A program made the translations under genes and the position numbers. This document shows positions 1 through 5,543 of a stretch of 5,543 nucleotides of DNA, piece after piece (position 1 is the stretch's first letter; every line of letters starts with the position of its first letter). The notes beneath the pieces were generated by a model that saw only the letters and a list, made by a program, of their open reading frames with translations, searched no databases and was not told the DNA's origin. Origin of the DNA: Deltaproteobacteria bacterium (GTDB lineage Bacteria > Desulfobacterota > Desulfovibrionia > Desulfovibrionales > Desulfovibrionaceae); contig JAITGZ010000240.1 of NCBI GenBank assembly GCA_031280335.1, positions 1 through 5,543 of the forward strand, read 5' to 3'.

Positions 1-1
1 T

Positions 2-97
2 AAATACATGGATGAAAAGTCGGACAACCCGGGGCGATTTCAAGGCGAAATCGCTCTAAGACCAACGGCCACGCTGTTTATAAAGGAAAACCCATGA
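2..97 (+). CDS. Possible 3' end of an unidentified upstream gene (partial)
   Basis: The second forward frame is open from the left edge to a TGA at 95-97 and gives 31 residues ending in ATLFIKENP. Its stop overlaps the ATG of the next gene as ATGA (94-97), the usual arrangement for translationally coupled bacterial genes. The ribosome-binding site of the next gene would then lie inside this coding end. I do not recognise the product from so short a tail and assign no function. A competing reading is the third frame, open from the edge to a TAA at 57-59 (18 residues, more basic). Third-position base composition does not separate the two. The ATGA overlap favours the longer one, but the call is inference. 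Confidence 0.45.
   Translation, partial: KYMDEKSDNPGRFQGEIALRPTATLFIKENP
34..54. other. Perfect 8-bp inverted repeat with 5-base loop
   Basis: GCGATTTC at 34-41 is matched exactly by GAAATCGC at 47-54 around the loop AAGGC. No T-run follows on either strand, so it is not a standard intrinsic terminator. If the upstream reading frame really runs to 97, the repeat lies inside coding sequence and may mean nothing. If that gene instead ends at 57-59, the hairpin would span its last codons. Confidence 0.35.
83..87 (+). promoter_or_regulatory. Ribosome-binding site of the MaoC-like gene
   Basis: AAGGA lies 6 bases before the ATG at 94. It fixes the start, because the reading frame above this ATG has no other ATG, GTG or TTG codon back to the in-frame TGA at 13-15. 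Confidence 0.7.
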
Positions 98-576
98 GTG
101 AAACATCCTTTTCCGTGCCCAGAGAAGACCGCTGCCTGGAGGACTACATAACGGGAACCGTATTTGAGTTTGCGGAAACGGTCGAGGCGAGCGAAGCGGA
201 TATTGTGAATTTTGCCTTGAATTACGACCCGCAGTACTTCCACACCGACCCCGCGCAGGCCGCCGCAGGCCCGTACAAGGGCCTTATTGCCAGCGGGGCG
301 CAGACCATAGCCATGACATTCAGGCTGTACGTAAAAAACTTCCTGCCGGGCAAGGCCAGCTTCGGCTCCCCAGGCCTGGACGAACTGCGCTGGCTCAGGC
401 CCGTGCGACCGGGCGACACGCTGCGCCTGCGCCTGACCATACTGGCGGTTACGCCCTCACAGTCCAAAAATGACCGGGGCACGGTATCTTCCATGCTGGA
501 GACCATAAACCAGCACAACGAAACCGTCATGTCCTGCCGGTGCAAAAACATCATCGCCCGGCGCACGTCCGGCTGA
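94..576 (+). CDS. MaoC-like hot-dog-fold dehydratase/hydratase
   Basis: This 160-residue protein has the features of the single-domain MaoC family, whose known members hydrate or dehydrate enoyl-/3-hydroxyacyl-CoA or related CoA thioesters in the cytoplasm. The hydratase signature appears as DPQYFH with the catalytic-type pair Asp45 and His50. The canonical form is D-x-N-P-x-H, so Gln and Tyr replace the Asn and Pro, as in the divergent DPQPFH-type branch of the family. A helix with SGAQTIAM (about 67-74) follows. The segment GLDELRWLRPVRPGDTL (94-110) matches the conserved strand and turn after the hot-dog helix. Length is normal for the family, and there is no signal peptide or membrane segment. 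The start is the only one possible in frame and has a good ribosome-binding site. It probably overlaps an upstream gene by four bases and converges on the M20 gene. The exact substrate cannot be read from the sequence. Confidence 0.88.
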   Translation: MSETSFSVPREDRCLEDYITGTVFEFAETVEASEADIVNFALNYDPQYFHTDPAQAAAGPYKGLIASGAQTIAMTFRLYVKNFLPGKASFGSPGLDELRWLRPVRPGDTLRLRLTILAVTPSQSKNDRGTVSSMLETINQHNETVMSCRCKNIIARRTSG

Positions 577-580
577 AACC

Positions 581-593
581 GCCCCGGCGGGGC
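581..593. terminator. Short G/C hairpin between convergent genes
   Basis: GCCCC (581-585) pairs with GGGGC (589-593) around GGC, five bases after the stop of the MaoC-like gene and 41 bases beyond the stop of the M20 gene. Neither strand shows a proper T-run; the minus strand has only TTT shortly after the stem. It may act as a weak bidirectional 3'-end structure for the two converging transcripts. The rest of the 58-base spacer shows nothing else. Confidence 0.3.
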
Positions 594-634
594 CCGTCCT
601 GCCGTAGCCTGCCCGCAATCTTAACCTGGAGGGG

Positions 635-1885
635 CTAAAGCAACGGCTCCGTAACCCCGTCCAGACCGGCCAGGGCAAAAACCGTCAGCATGGCGCGCTG
701 GGCCGCGATGTAGTTATCCAGCGGCTCATACCATTCGTTCAGGGAATGGTTTTCGCCGTTATAGCCGCCATGCCCCATGATCACCGTGGGGATGCCCCTG
801 TCCACGGTAATATTGCCGTTGGTGCAGGTGCCGCCTTCCATAATAGGGGTTTTGCCCAGGAGTTCCGTCAGATAACGGGCCGCCTGCACGGAGGCGTGGC
901 CCTCCAGCCCCCTGCCCGCAGGCATATCGCCAAAACAGATTGTTTCCAGAGTGATGCGCTCCGGCCGGTCTTTTTTAAAGGCGTTTTCCTCCGCCGCCCC
1001 GGCCTCCGCCGCCGCCAGCGCCCTGACCGCCAGCTTTTCCAGCTGCCCGGCATCGGCGGAGCGTAAATCCACCTGCACCCGCGCCTCGCCGGCCACCGCC
1101 CCCACAGTGGACCCGCCGGAAACCAGCCCGGCGTTAACCGTGGTTTTGGGGTCGGAAATCATTGGTATATCAGCTATTTTGGCCACGGCCCGCCCCATGG
1201 CGTGCAGGGCGCTGGGCGCGCCGCCGATGTGCCAGCTGTGCCCCCTGGGGCCGCTAAAAATAAATTCATAGCGCTTGATGCCTATGCCGCCCCAACCGAT
1301 GCGCTCCGTCCCGCCGCCGTCCACAATCACCGCCGCGTCAATGTCCTTGCGGTTTTGCAGCAAAAAGCGCATACCATCAAAGTTGCCCTTACCCTCTTCC
1401 CTGGCCGCGCCCGTGGGCATGATCACCCCCACCGGCCTGAGACCGGCATGGCGGATAGCCCGCAGAATACTCAGGGTCTGGGCCATGGCCGAGGCGTTGT
1501 CGCCGATGCCGGGACAAAAAATTTTGCCCTCCTTCTCCACAATGGCCAAAGGGGTATCTTCAAGAAATACCGTGTCCAGATGGGTTTCCAGCATGACCAG
1601 CGGCTTTTTGCGCGGGGAAGAACCATAAATATGGCCGCAGACATTGCCCATGCCGTCAATGACGCAATCCTCCGCCCCACAGGCGGCCAGCTTTTTTTGA
1701 AACAACGGAGAACGCCCCAGGGCCTCTTTGCCGGTTTCGCCCTGCACCAAGGCTATTTCTTTATTCTCTTCGGTTCTGGCGGCCTGATCCCGCACCAAAA
1801 AATCCATGGCCAGACGCACCCCGGGGTCGCGCCAAAGAGTATCAATAACCTCTTTTACCCTGGAACTTACAACGTCATGCGACAT
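635..1885 (-). CDS. M20-family metallohydrolase (peptidase or amidohydrolase)
   Basis: This 416-residue protein is a complete M20/M25/M40-type two-zinc hydrolase. Visible metal ligands are His102 in THLDTV (with Asp104 behind it), bridging Asp129 in GIGDN, the Glu163-Glu164 pair in REEGKGN (first the general base, second a ligand), Asp189 in IVDGGG, and His380 in GENHSLNEW near the C terminus. The lid/dimerisation domain spans roughly 201-318 and holds GPRGHSWH, with His216 in the position that reaches the partner's active site in related enzymes. The GIGDN and HSW motifs place it near the tripeptidase-like members rather than clearly with ArgE, DapE or CPG2. The substrate is unknown; a small peptide or N-acyl amino acid is likely. 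There is no signal peptide, so it should be cytoplasmic. The start has a modest AAGG ribosome-binding site at 1893-1896. It lies 36 bases after the VWA gene on the same strand, so co-transcription is likely. Confidence 0.92.
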   Translation of the reverse strand: MSHDVVSSRVKEVIDTLWRDPGVRLAMDFLVRDQAARTEENKEIALVQGETGKEALGRSPLFQKKLAACGAEDCVIDGMGNVCGHIYGSSPRKKPLVMLETHLDTVFLEDTPLAIVEKEGKIFCPGIGDNASAMAQTLSILRAIRHAGLRPVGVIMPTGAAREEGKGNFDGMRFLLQNRKDIDAAVIVDGGGTERIGWGGIGIKRYEFIFSGPRGHSWHIGGAPSALHAMGRAVAKIADIPMISDPKTTVNAGLVSGGSTVGAVAGEARVQVDLRSADAGQLEKLAVRALAAAEAGAAEENAFKKDRPERITLETICFGDMPAGRGLEGHASVQAARYLTELLGKTPIMEGGTCTNGNITVDRGIPTVIMGHGGYNGENHSLNEWYEPLDNYIAAQRAMLTVFALAGLDGVTEPLL

Positions 1886-1921
1886 ATTTTTGCCTTATTG
1901 TTGAGGGGGTATAGGTCCGCT

Positions 1922-3013
1922 TTACTCCGCTTTAATCTGTTTCTTCAATGTTTTTACCACATTGGCATCAAAGCTGTCCGGCGCGGCGGAGGATTGGCCG
2001 CTAATGTATTCATCGCGCAGTCTGACTTGCGCGGCCAGTTCCTCGGACAGCCTGGCGCGTTCTTCGTCCAGGCCGCGCACGTGGGCTTCGCGCTGTGCCG
2101 GCGGCAAAGCGCGCAGGGCTTCCGGCAGTTCCTCCTCCTTAATCTTATCCAGTCTGGCGCGGCCCTCTTTAATATCCGCCACCAAATCGCCTTCGCCGGT
2201 AATCACCCCTTTGCCCGCCGTGCTTTTGTTCACGTAAGAGGATATGTCCGCCGCCCGCGGGGCGGGGGCTTCTTCGTACTGCCTGGCCTTTTCCTCGACC
2301 ACGCGTTTGAGGGCTGCGGCCCCGTAAGGCAGAATGGTGCGGTTAAGCTTTTTTTGAATAATCGTTATGCTGTCGTCATAAGGCGTAACCACCACCACCA
2401 CTGTCCCGCCGTCCTGCGGTATGGCCATGTATTCGCCTTTGCCCAGATGGGCCATTTCTTTCCAGACCCGTGCGGTCTCGCGCAAATTGCCGCAAAGCAC
2501 CGTATTGACGATAATGCTGCGGGCGGCCGCCTCGCGGATGATCTCCGTATATTTGCGATCCTGCTCGTAATCCATGTGCGGCGGGGCATCGCCCACCAAA
2601 AAAAGAATGCGGTCAGCCGACTCCTTGCCGTCGCTCCAGCCCATACGCCCCAAAGCGACATCCAAAGCCTCGTTCACCGATTCGGGGGTGTCGCCCCCTC
2701 CCTTGGCCTCAAAGGTCAAAAGCCGGGCGTATATGGACTGGATATCCGTGGTCAAGGGAAAATGCCGGGTAACATAGTCATCGCCCAAATCCCTGTAACC
2801 TACCAGGCCCATGTAAATCTCCGCCTGCGGATTCTGATCGACAACAGCGTTGGCAATGGCCCATATCTTTTTTTTGGCCCCCTCGATAAGACCACTCATG
2901 GAACCGGTGGTGTCCAGGACAAAAACCATCTCCACCCTGGACCGGGCCGCAGCCTGAAAAGATAGAGACAGCGACAACAGCAGGATAAAAATCAAAGAAA
3001 GACAAAAACGCAT
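1922..3013 (-). CDS. Exported von Willebrand factor A (VWA) domain protein
   Basis: This 363-residue protein begins with a signal peptide: MR, a Leu/Ile/Ser/Phe-rich core to about residue 19, and a likely cleavage after Ala23 (QAAA then RS). The Cys at position 4 lies too early to be a lipobox, so it should be a soluble periplasmic or secreted protein. A VWA domain fills about 27-200 with an apparently complete metal-ion-dependent adhesion site: DTTGS at 34-38 (Asp34, Thr36, Ser38), Thr109 in GGGDTPES, and Asp142 in LVGDAPPH. The VGYRD motif (71-75) is shared with a subgroup of VWA proteins of largely unknown role. The remainder to 363 is mainly charged helix (about 232-250 and 280-335, likely coiled coil) and I recognise no domain in it. 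A run of five valines (205-209) follows the VWA domain. The start is set by a strong ribosome-binding site. There is no AAA+ ATPase partner nearby, as would be expected for MoxR-type VWA pairs. Function is not assignable beyond metal-dependent protein binding. Confidence 0.9.
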   Translation of the reverse strand: MRFCLSLIFILLLSLSLSFQAAARSRVEMVFVLDTTGSMSGLIEGAKKKIWAIANAVVDQNPQAEIYMGLVGYRDLGDDYVTRHFPLTTDIQSIYARLLTFEAKGGGDTPESVNEALDVALGRMGWSDGKESADRILFLVGDAPPHMDYEQDRKYTEIIREAAARSIIVNTVLCGNLRETARVWKEMAHLGKGEYMAIPQDGGTVVVVVTPYDDSITIIQKKLNRTILPYGAAALKRVVEEKARQYEEAPAPRAADISSYVNKSTAGKGVITGEGDLVADIKEGRARLDKIKEEELPEALRALPPAQREAHVRGLDEERARLSEELAAQVRLRDEYISGQSSAAPDSFDANVVKTLKKQIKAE

Positions 3014-3018
3014 GGATG

Positions 3019-3023
3019 CCTCC
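3019..3023 (-). promoter_or_regulatory. Strong ribosome-binding site of the VWA gene
   Basis: On the minus strand GGAGG lies 5 bases before the ATG at 3013-3011. It supports this start, which also yields a well-formed signal peptide. It sits only a few bases downstream of the hairpin at 3028-3054, so that structure could affect ribosome access. Confidence 0.75.
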
Positions 3024-3027
3024 AGTT

Positions 3028-3054
3028 TTTTTCAGCCGCTGCGCGGCTGAAAAA
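3028..3054. repeat. Hairpin 3 of the spacer: 12-bp stem next to the VWA ribosome-binding site
   Basis: TTTTTCAGCCGC (3028-3039) pairs perfectly with GCGGCTGAAAAA (3043-3054) around a TGC loop. On both strands the T-run forms the 5' side of the stem and an A-run the 3' side, so it is not a standard terminator in either direction. It ends four bases upstream of GGAGG in the leftward transcript, where it could act as a leader structure of the VWA gene. Confidence 0.6.
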
Positions 3055-3066
3055 CTTAAAGGGTTT

Positions 3067-3088
3067 CCAAAGGGGCCAGCCCCTTTGG
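3067..3088. repeat. Hairpin 2 of the spacer: 9-bp stem
   Basis: CCAAAGGGG (3067-3075) pairs perfectly with CCCCTTTGG (3080-3088) around the loop CCAG. There is no T-run on either side. A second AAAGGG copy at 3058-3063 could compete for the same CCCTTT arm (3081-3086). The shape recalls REP-like interspersed hairpins, but no second copy exists in this window to prove it. Confidence 0.6.
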
Positions 3089-3093
3089 TGTGT

Positions 3094-3120
3094 GGGGGGG
3101 GCGAAGCCCCCCCCTTTTTT
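3094..3120 (+). terminator. Hairpin 1 of the spacer: G8/C8 intrinsic terminator, plus-strand orientation
   Basis: Eight G (3094-3101) and eight C (3107-3114) enclose CGAAG, in which C and G pair to give a 9-bp stem with a GAA loop. Six T follow on the plus strand (3115-3120), which is a textbook intrinsic terminator for rightward transcription. On the minus strand, the direction of both neighbouring genes, the stem is followed by ACACACC and not a T-run, so termination after the oxidoreductase gene would be less efficient or Rho-assisted. The T-run ends ten bases before the oxidoreductase stop codon (3131-3133). Confidence 0.55.
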
Positions 3121-3130
3121 ATCCCTGTTT

Positions 3131-5543
3131 TTATTTACCGGGCAATTCGGATAGTTGTTTCAACAAGTTATAGCGGGCGTTGCAGGTTTTTTCCAGCCCG
3201 GCGCGCAGGCGGCGCGATTCTTCGGGCGCGCTGCGTTCAAGCTGGGCGTAGCGGTTTTCGCCGGAGAGGAAGCTTTGCAGGGTTCCATCCGGGGCTTTGC
3301 CGTCCAGCTGCAGGGGGTTTTCGCCTTTGGCCGCCAGTTCCGGATTATAGCGGTAGAGGGGCCAGTAGCCGGACTCCACGGCCAGTTTTTCTTCTTCAAT
3401 GCTTTTGCCCATGCCTTTGCGCAGGCCCTGATTGATGCAGGGGGCGTAGGCGATGATCAGGGAGGGGCCTTTGTAGGCCTCGGCCTCTTTAAAGGCTTTG
3501 ATCAGTTGGGTTTTGTTGGCTCCCATGGACACGGAGGCGACATAGACGTAACCGTAGGACATGGCCATGCGGCCCAGGTCTTTTTTATCGGTTTTTTTGC
3601 CGGAGGCGGCGAACTTGGCCACCGAACCCAGGGGAGTGGCCTTGGAGGACTGGCCGCCGGTGTTGGAATAAACCTCCGTATCCAGCACCAGGACATTGAT
3701 GTCTTCGCCGGAAGCCAGGACATGATCCAGACCACCGTAGCCGATGTCGTAGGCCCAACCGTCGCCGCCGAAGATCCAGACGGATTTTTTGGCGAAAAAG
3801 TCGGCCAGCTGCCAGATCTCGTGGGCCAGGTCCCCGGAGGGGCTTTGGGCCAGTTCATCCAACACGGCCTCACCCAGGGGGCCGGAGGCCGCGCCATCGT
3901 CGCGTCCGGCCAGCCAGGCGTCTATGGCCTTATGCAGGGTGGCGGGGATTTTTTCTTTTTGCAGGCGCTGCGCGAGGTCAACCAGCCGGGCGCGGCGCAG
4001 GTCATAGGCCATGTTGATGCCGAAGCCGAACTCGGCCGCGTCTTCAAACAGGGAGTTGCCCCAGGCCGGGCCGTGCCCGTCTTTGTTGACGGTGTAGGGG
4101 TTGCTGGGCGATGACCCGCCCCAGATGGATGAACAGCCGGTGGCGTTGGCTATGGTCATACGCTCGCCGAACATCTGGGTGAGCAGGCGCACATAGGGGG
4201 TCTCGCCGCAGCCGGCGCAGGCCCCGGAAAACTCCAGCAGGGGCTGGTAAAACTGCGAACCTTTGAGCTGGTCGCGGGGGAGCAGGCCGTCTTTGATGCT
4301 CACATGCCCCCGGACATAAGCTAGATTGGCCTCCTGCGCTACGGCCTGGCTTTCCAGCGGCTTCATCAGCAGGGCCTTCTGCTTGGCCGGGCAGACATCG
4401 GCGCATGAGCCGCAGCCCTGGCAATCCAGGGCATAGATCTGCATGGTGAACTTGAGCCCGTCCAGTTCCTTGCCTATGGCCTTGACCTGGGACAGGGAGG
4501 CGGGCGCTCCGGCGGATTCTTCGGCGCTCAGCAAGAAGGGACGTATGGCCGCGTGCGGACAGACGTAAGCGCATTGGTTGCACTGAATGCAGCTTGCGGG
4601 TTGCCATTCGGGCACATCTATGGCGATGCCGCGTTTTTCATAGGCGGAGCTGCCCGGAGGCACCACACCGTCGGGGAACATGGCCGAGACGGGCAGTTTG
4701 TCGCCGCGCTGGGCCAGAATGGGGCGCACGTAACCGGAGATGTATTCCGGCTCTTCCAGGGTGTTTTCCGGTTCATCCGGGGCATCGGCCCAGGCGGCGG
4801 GGTATTTGACCTCCTGCAGGGCGTCCATGGCCTTTTCCACCGCGCTGATGTTCATGTTGACCACCTTGTCGCCCTTGTCGCCGTAAGCGTCGCGGATGGA
4901 GGCCTTGAGCATGTCCACGGCTTCCTTAAAAGGCAGGACATTGGCCAGCTTGAAAAAGGCGGTCTGCATGATCATGTTGATGCGCCCGCCCAGGCCCAGG
5001 TCCGTGGCCAGCTTGACCGCGTCCACATTATAGAATTTGATTTTCTTGCGGGCGATAATGCGGCGCATGGCCGGGGGCAGCTCTTTTTCCATATCCTTGA
5101 GGGACCAGGAAGAGTTGAGGACAAAAGCGCCGCCCTCGCGCAGCCCGTCCAGAATATCGTACTGCCGCACATAAGAAGCCTTGTGGCAGGCCACATAATC
5201 CACATGGGTGATGAGGTAGGAGGACTGGATGGGTTTTTTGCCGAAGCGCAGGTGCGAGACGGTGAAGCCGCCGGACTTTTTGGAGTCATAGGCAAAATAG
5301 CCCTGGGCGAAGAGATCGGTGTGGTCGCCGATGATCTTGATGGCCTGTTTGTTGGCCCCCACCGTGCCGTCCGCGCCCAGACCGTAGAATTTGCACTGCA
5401 CCGTGCCCGCCGGAACCGTGTCCAGATCCGGACCGAGGCTCAGGGATGTGTTGGTCAGGTCGTCCACAATGCCCACAGTAAAGTGGTTTTTGGGCGAGCG
5501 GCTGAGCATGTTGTCAAAAACAGCCTTGACGTGCTGCGGGGTG
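3131..5543 (-). CDS. nifJ: Pyruvate:ferredoxin (flavodoxin) oxidoreductase, 5' end outside window
   Basis: The visible 803 residues are the C-terminal two thirds of a single-chain enzyme of about 1,170-1,230 residues. It converts pyruvate and CoA to acetyl-CoA and CO2 while reducing ferredoxin or flavodoxin, in the cytoplasm. The frame stays open to the right edge through TPQHVKAVFDN, so the Met at 5509-5507 is internal and roughly the first 370 residues are missing. Counting from that Met: the gamma/CoA-binding region starts at GLGADGTVGANK (43-54); the EKR linker contains YEKRG (290-294); two ferredoxin-type [4Fe-4S] motifs use Cys307/310/313/317 and Cys363/366/369/373; the proximal cluster uses Cys431, Cys434, Cys459 and Cys691; thiamine diphosphate and Mg2+ are held by GDG (582-584) and the SNTGGQSS segment (615-622). 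All cluster cysteines expected in this part are present. About 100 residues follow Cys691, so the long C-terminal extension of the Desulfovibrio africanus enzyme seems absent. Confidence 0.97.
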   Translation of the reverse strand, partial: TPQHVKAVFDNMLSRSPKNHFTVGIVDDLTNTSLSLGPDLDTVPAGTVQCKFYGLGADGTVGANKQAIKIIGDHTDLFAQGYFAYDSKKSGGFTVSHLRFGKKPIQSSYLITHVDYVACHKASYVRQYDILDGLREGGAFVLNSSWSLKDMEKELPPAMRRIIARKKIKFYNVDAVKLATDLGLGGRINMIMQTAFFKLANVLPFKEAVDMLKASIRDAYGDKGDKVVNMNISAVEKAMDALQEVKYPAAWADAPDEPENTLEEPEYISGYVRPILAQRGDKLPVSAMFPDGVVPPGSSAYEKRGIAIDVPEWQPASCIQCNQCAYVCPHAAIRPFLLSAEESAGAPASLSQVKAIGKELDGLKFTMQIYALDCQGCGSCADVCPAKQKALLMKPLESQAVAQEANLAYVRGHVSIKDGLLPRDQLKGSQFYQPLLEFSGACAGCGETPYVRLLTQMFGERMTIANATGCSSIWGGSSPSNPYTVNKDGHGPAWGNSLFEDAAEFGFGINMAYDLRRARLVDLAQRLQKEKIPATLHKAIDAWLAGRDDGAASGPLGEAVLDELAQSPSGDLAHEIWQLADFFAKKSVWIFGGDGWAYDIGYGGLDHVLASGEDINVLVLDTEVYSNTGGQSSKATPLGSVAKFAASGKKTDKKDLGRMAMSYGYVYVASVSMGANKTQLIKAFKEAEAYKGPSLIIAYAPCINQGLRKGMGKSIEEEKLAVESGYWPLYRYNPELAAKGENPLQLDGKAPDGTLQSFLSGENRYAQLERSAPEESRRLRAGLEKTCNARYNLLKQLSELPGK

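Noticed and set aside
77..86. TTTATAAAGG as a possible -10 promoter element for the MaoC-like gene
   Set aside because: It lies too close to the start codon and overlaps the ribosome-binding site, and no matching -35 element is evident.
1886..1921. Possible promoter between the VWA and M20 genes
   Set aside because: The 36-base gap shows no recognisable -35/-10 pair; co-transcription is the simpler reading.
2387..2400. ACC trinucleotide run resembling a microsatellite
   Set aside because: It encodes the run of valines that follows the VWA domain (residues 205-209) in the minus-strand gene, so ordinary coding explains it.
1202..2965. Very long plus-strand open frame (587 codons) spanning the complement of the VWA gene and most of the M20 gene
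   Set aside because: It runs antisense through two clearly recognisable genes, has His/Arg/Gly-rich low-similarity sequence with no domain, and crosses their intergenic gap. It is a by-product of G+C-biased codon use.
3155..4114. Plus-strand open frame of 319 codons, rich in Gly and Phe
   Set aside because: It is antisense to the cofactor-binding part of the oxidoreductase gene and mirrors its codon pattern. There is no domain or supporting ribosome-binding site.
5507..5509. Met codon as the start of the oxidoreductase gene
   Set aside because: The frame continues upstream to the window edge with sequence typical of the family (TPQHVKAVFDN), and a start here would remove the essential N-terminal pyruvate-binding domain.

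Overview
This 5,543-base window looks like chromosomal DNA of a strict anaerobe. The likeliest source is a Desulfovibrio-like member of the Desulfovibrionaceae. That is inferred from the moderately high G+C, a single-chain pyruvate:ferredoxin oxidoreductase of the type known from Desulfovibrio, and intergenic spacers rich in G/C hairpins. No rRNA or unique marker is present, so the placement is tentative.

Left edge (1-576, plus strand): what appears to be the last 31 codons of an unidentified gene overlaps, through an ATGA junction, a complete MaoC-type hot-dog-fold protein (94-576). A 58-base spacer (577-634) with a short G/C hairpin separates this pair from a convergent minus-strand block.

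Minus-strand block (5543 down to 635): transcription runs leftward. It starts with a large gene for pyruvate:ferredoxin oxidoreductase, whose beginning lies beyond the right edge. Then come a 117-base spacer packed with three hairpins, an exported von Willebrand factor A (VWA) protein, and, 36 bases further on, a cytoplasmic M20-family metallohydrolase. The last two probably form a transcription unit. Whether oxidoreductase transcripts read into them depends on what the hairpin cluster does.

Function: the oxidoreductase is central anaerobic carbon metabolism (pyruvate + CoA to acetyl-CoA + CO2 with reduced ferredoxin or flavodoxin). The MaoC-like protein probably acts on an acyl-CoA. The M20 enzyme probably hydrolyses a peptide or acyl-amino-acid bond. 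The VWA protein is a metal-dependent adhesion or scaffold candidate in the periplasm. Nothing ties all four into one pathway. There are no tRNA genes, CRISPR arrays, insertion sequences or phage genes. The genes look like ordinary core or near-core genes. The least explained parts are the triple-hairpin spacer at 3028-3120 and the C-terminal region of the VWA protein. I found no convincing new biological system here.
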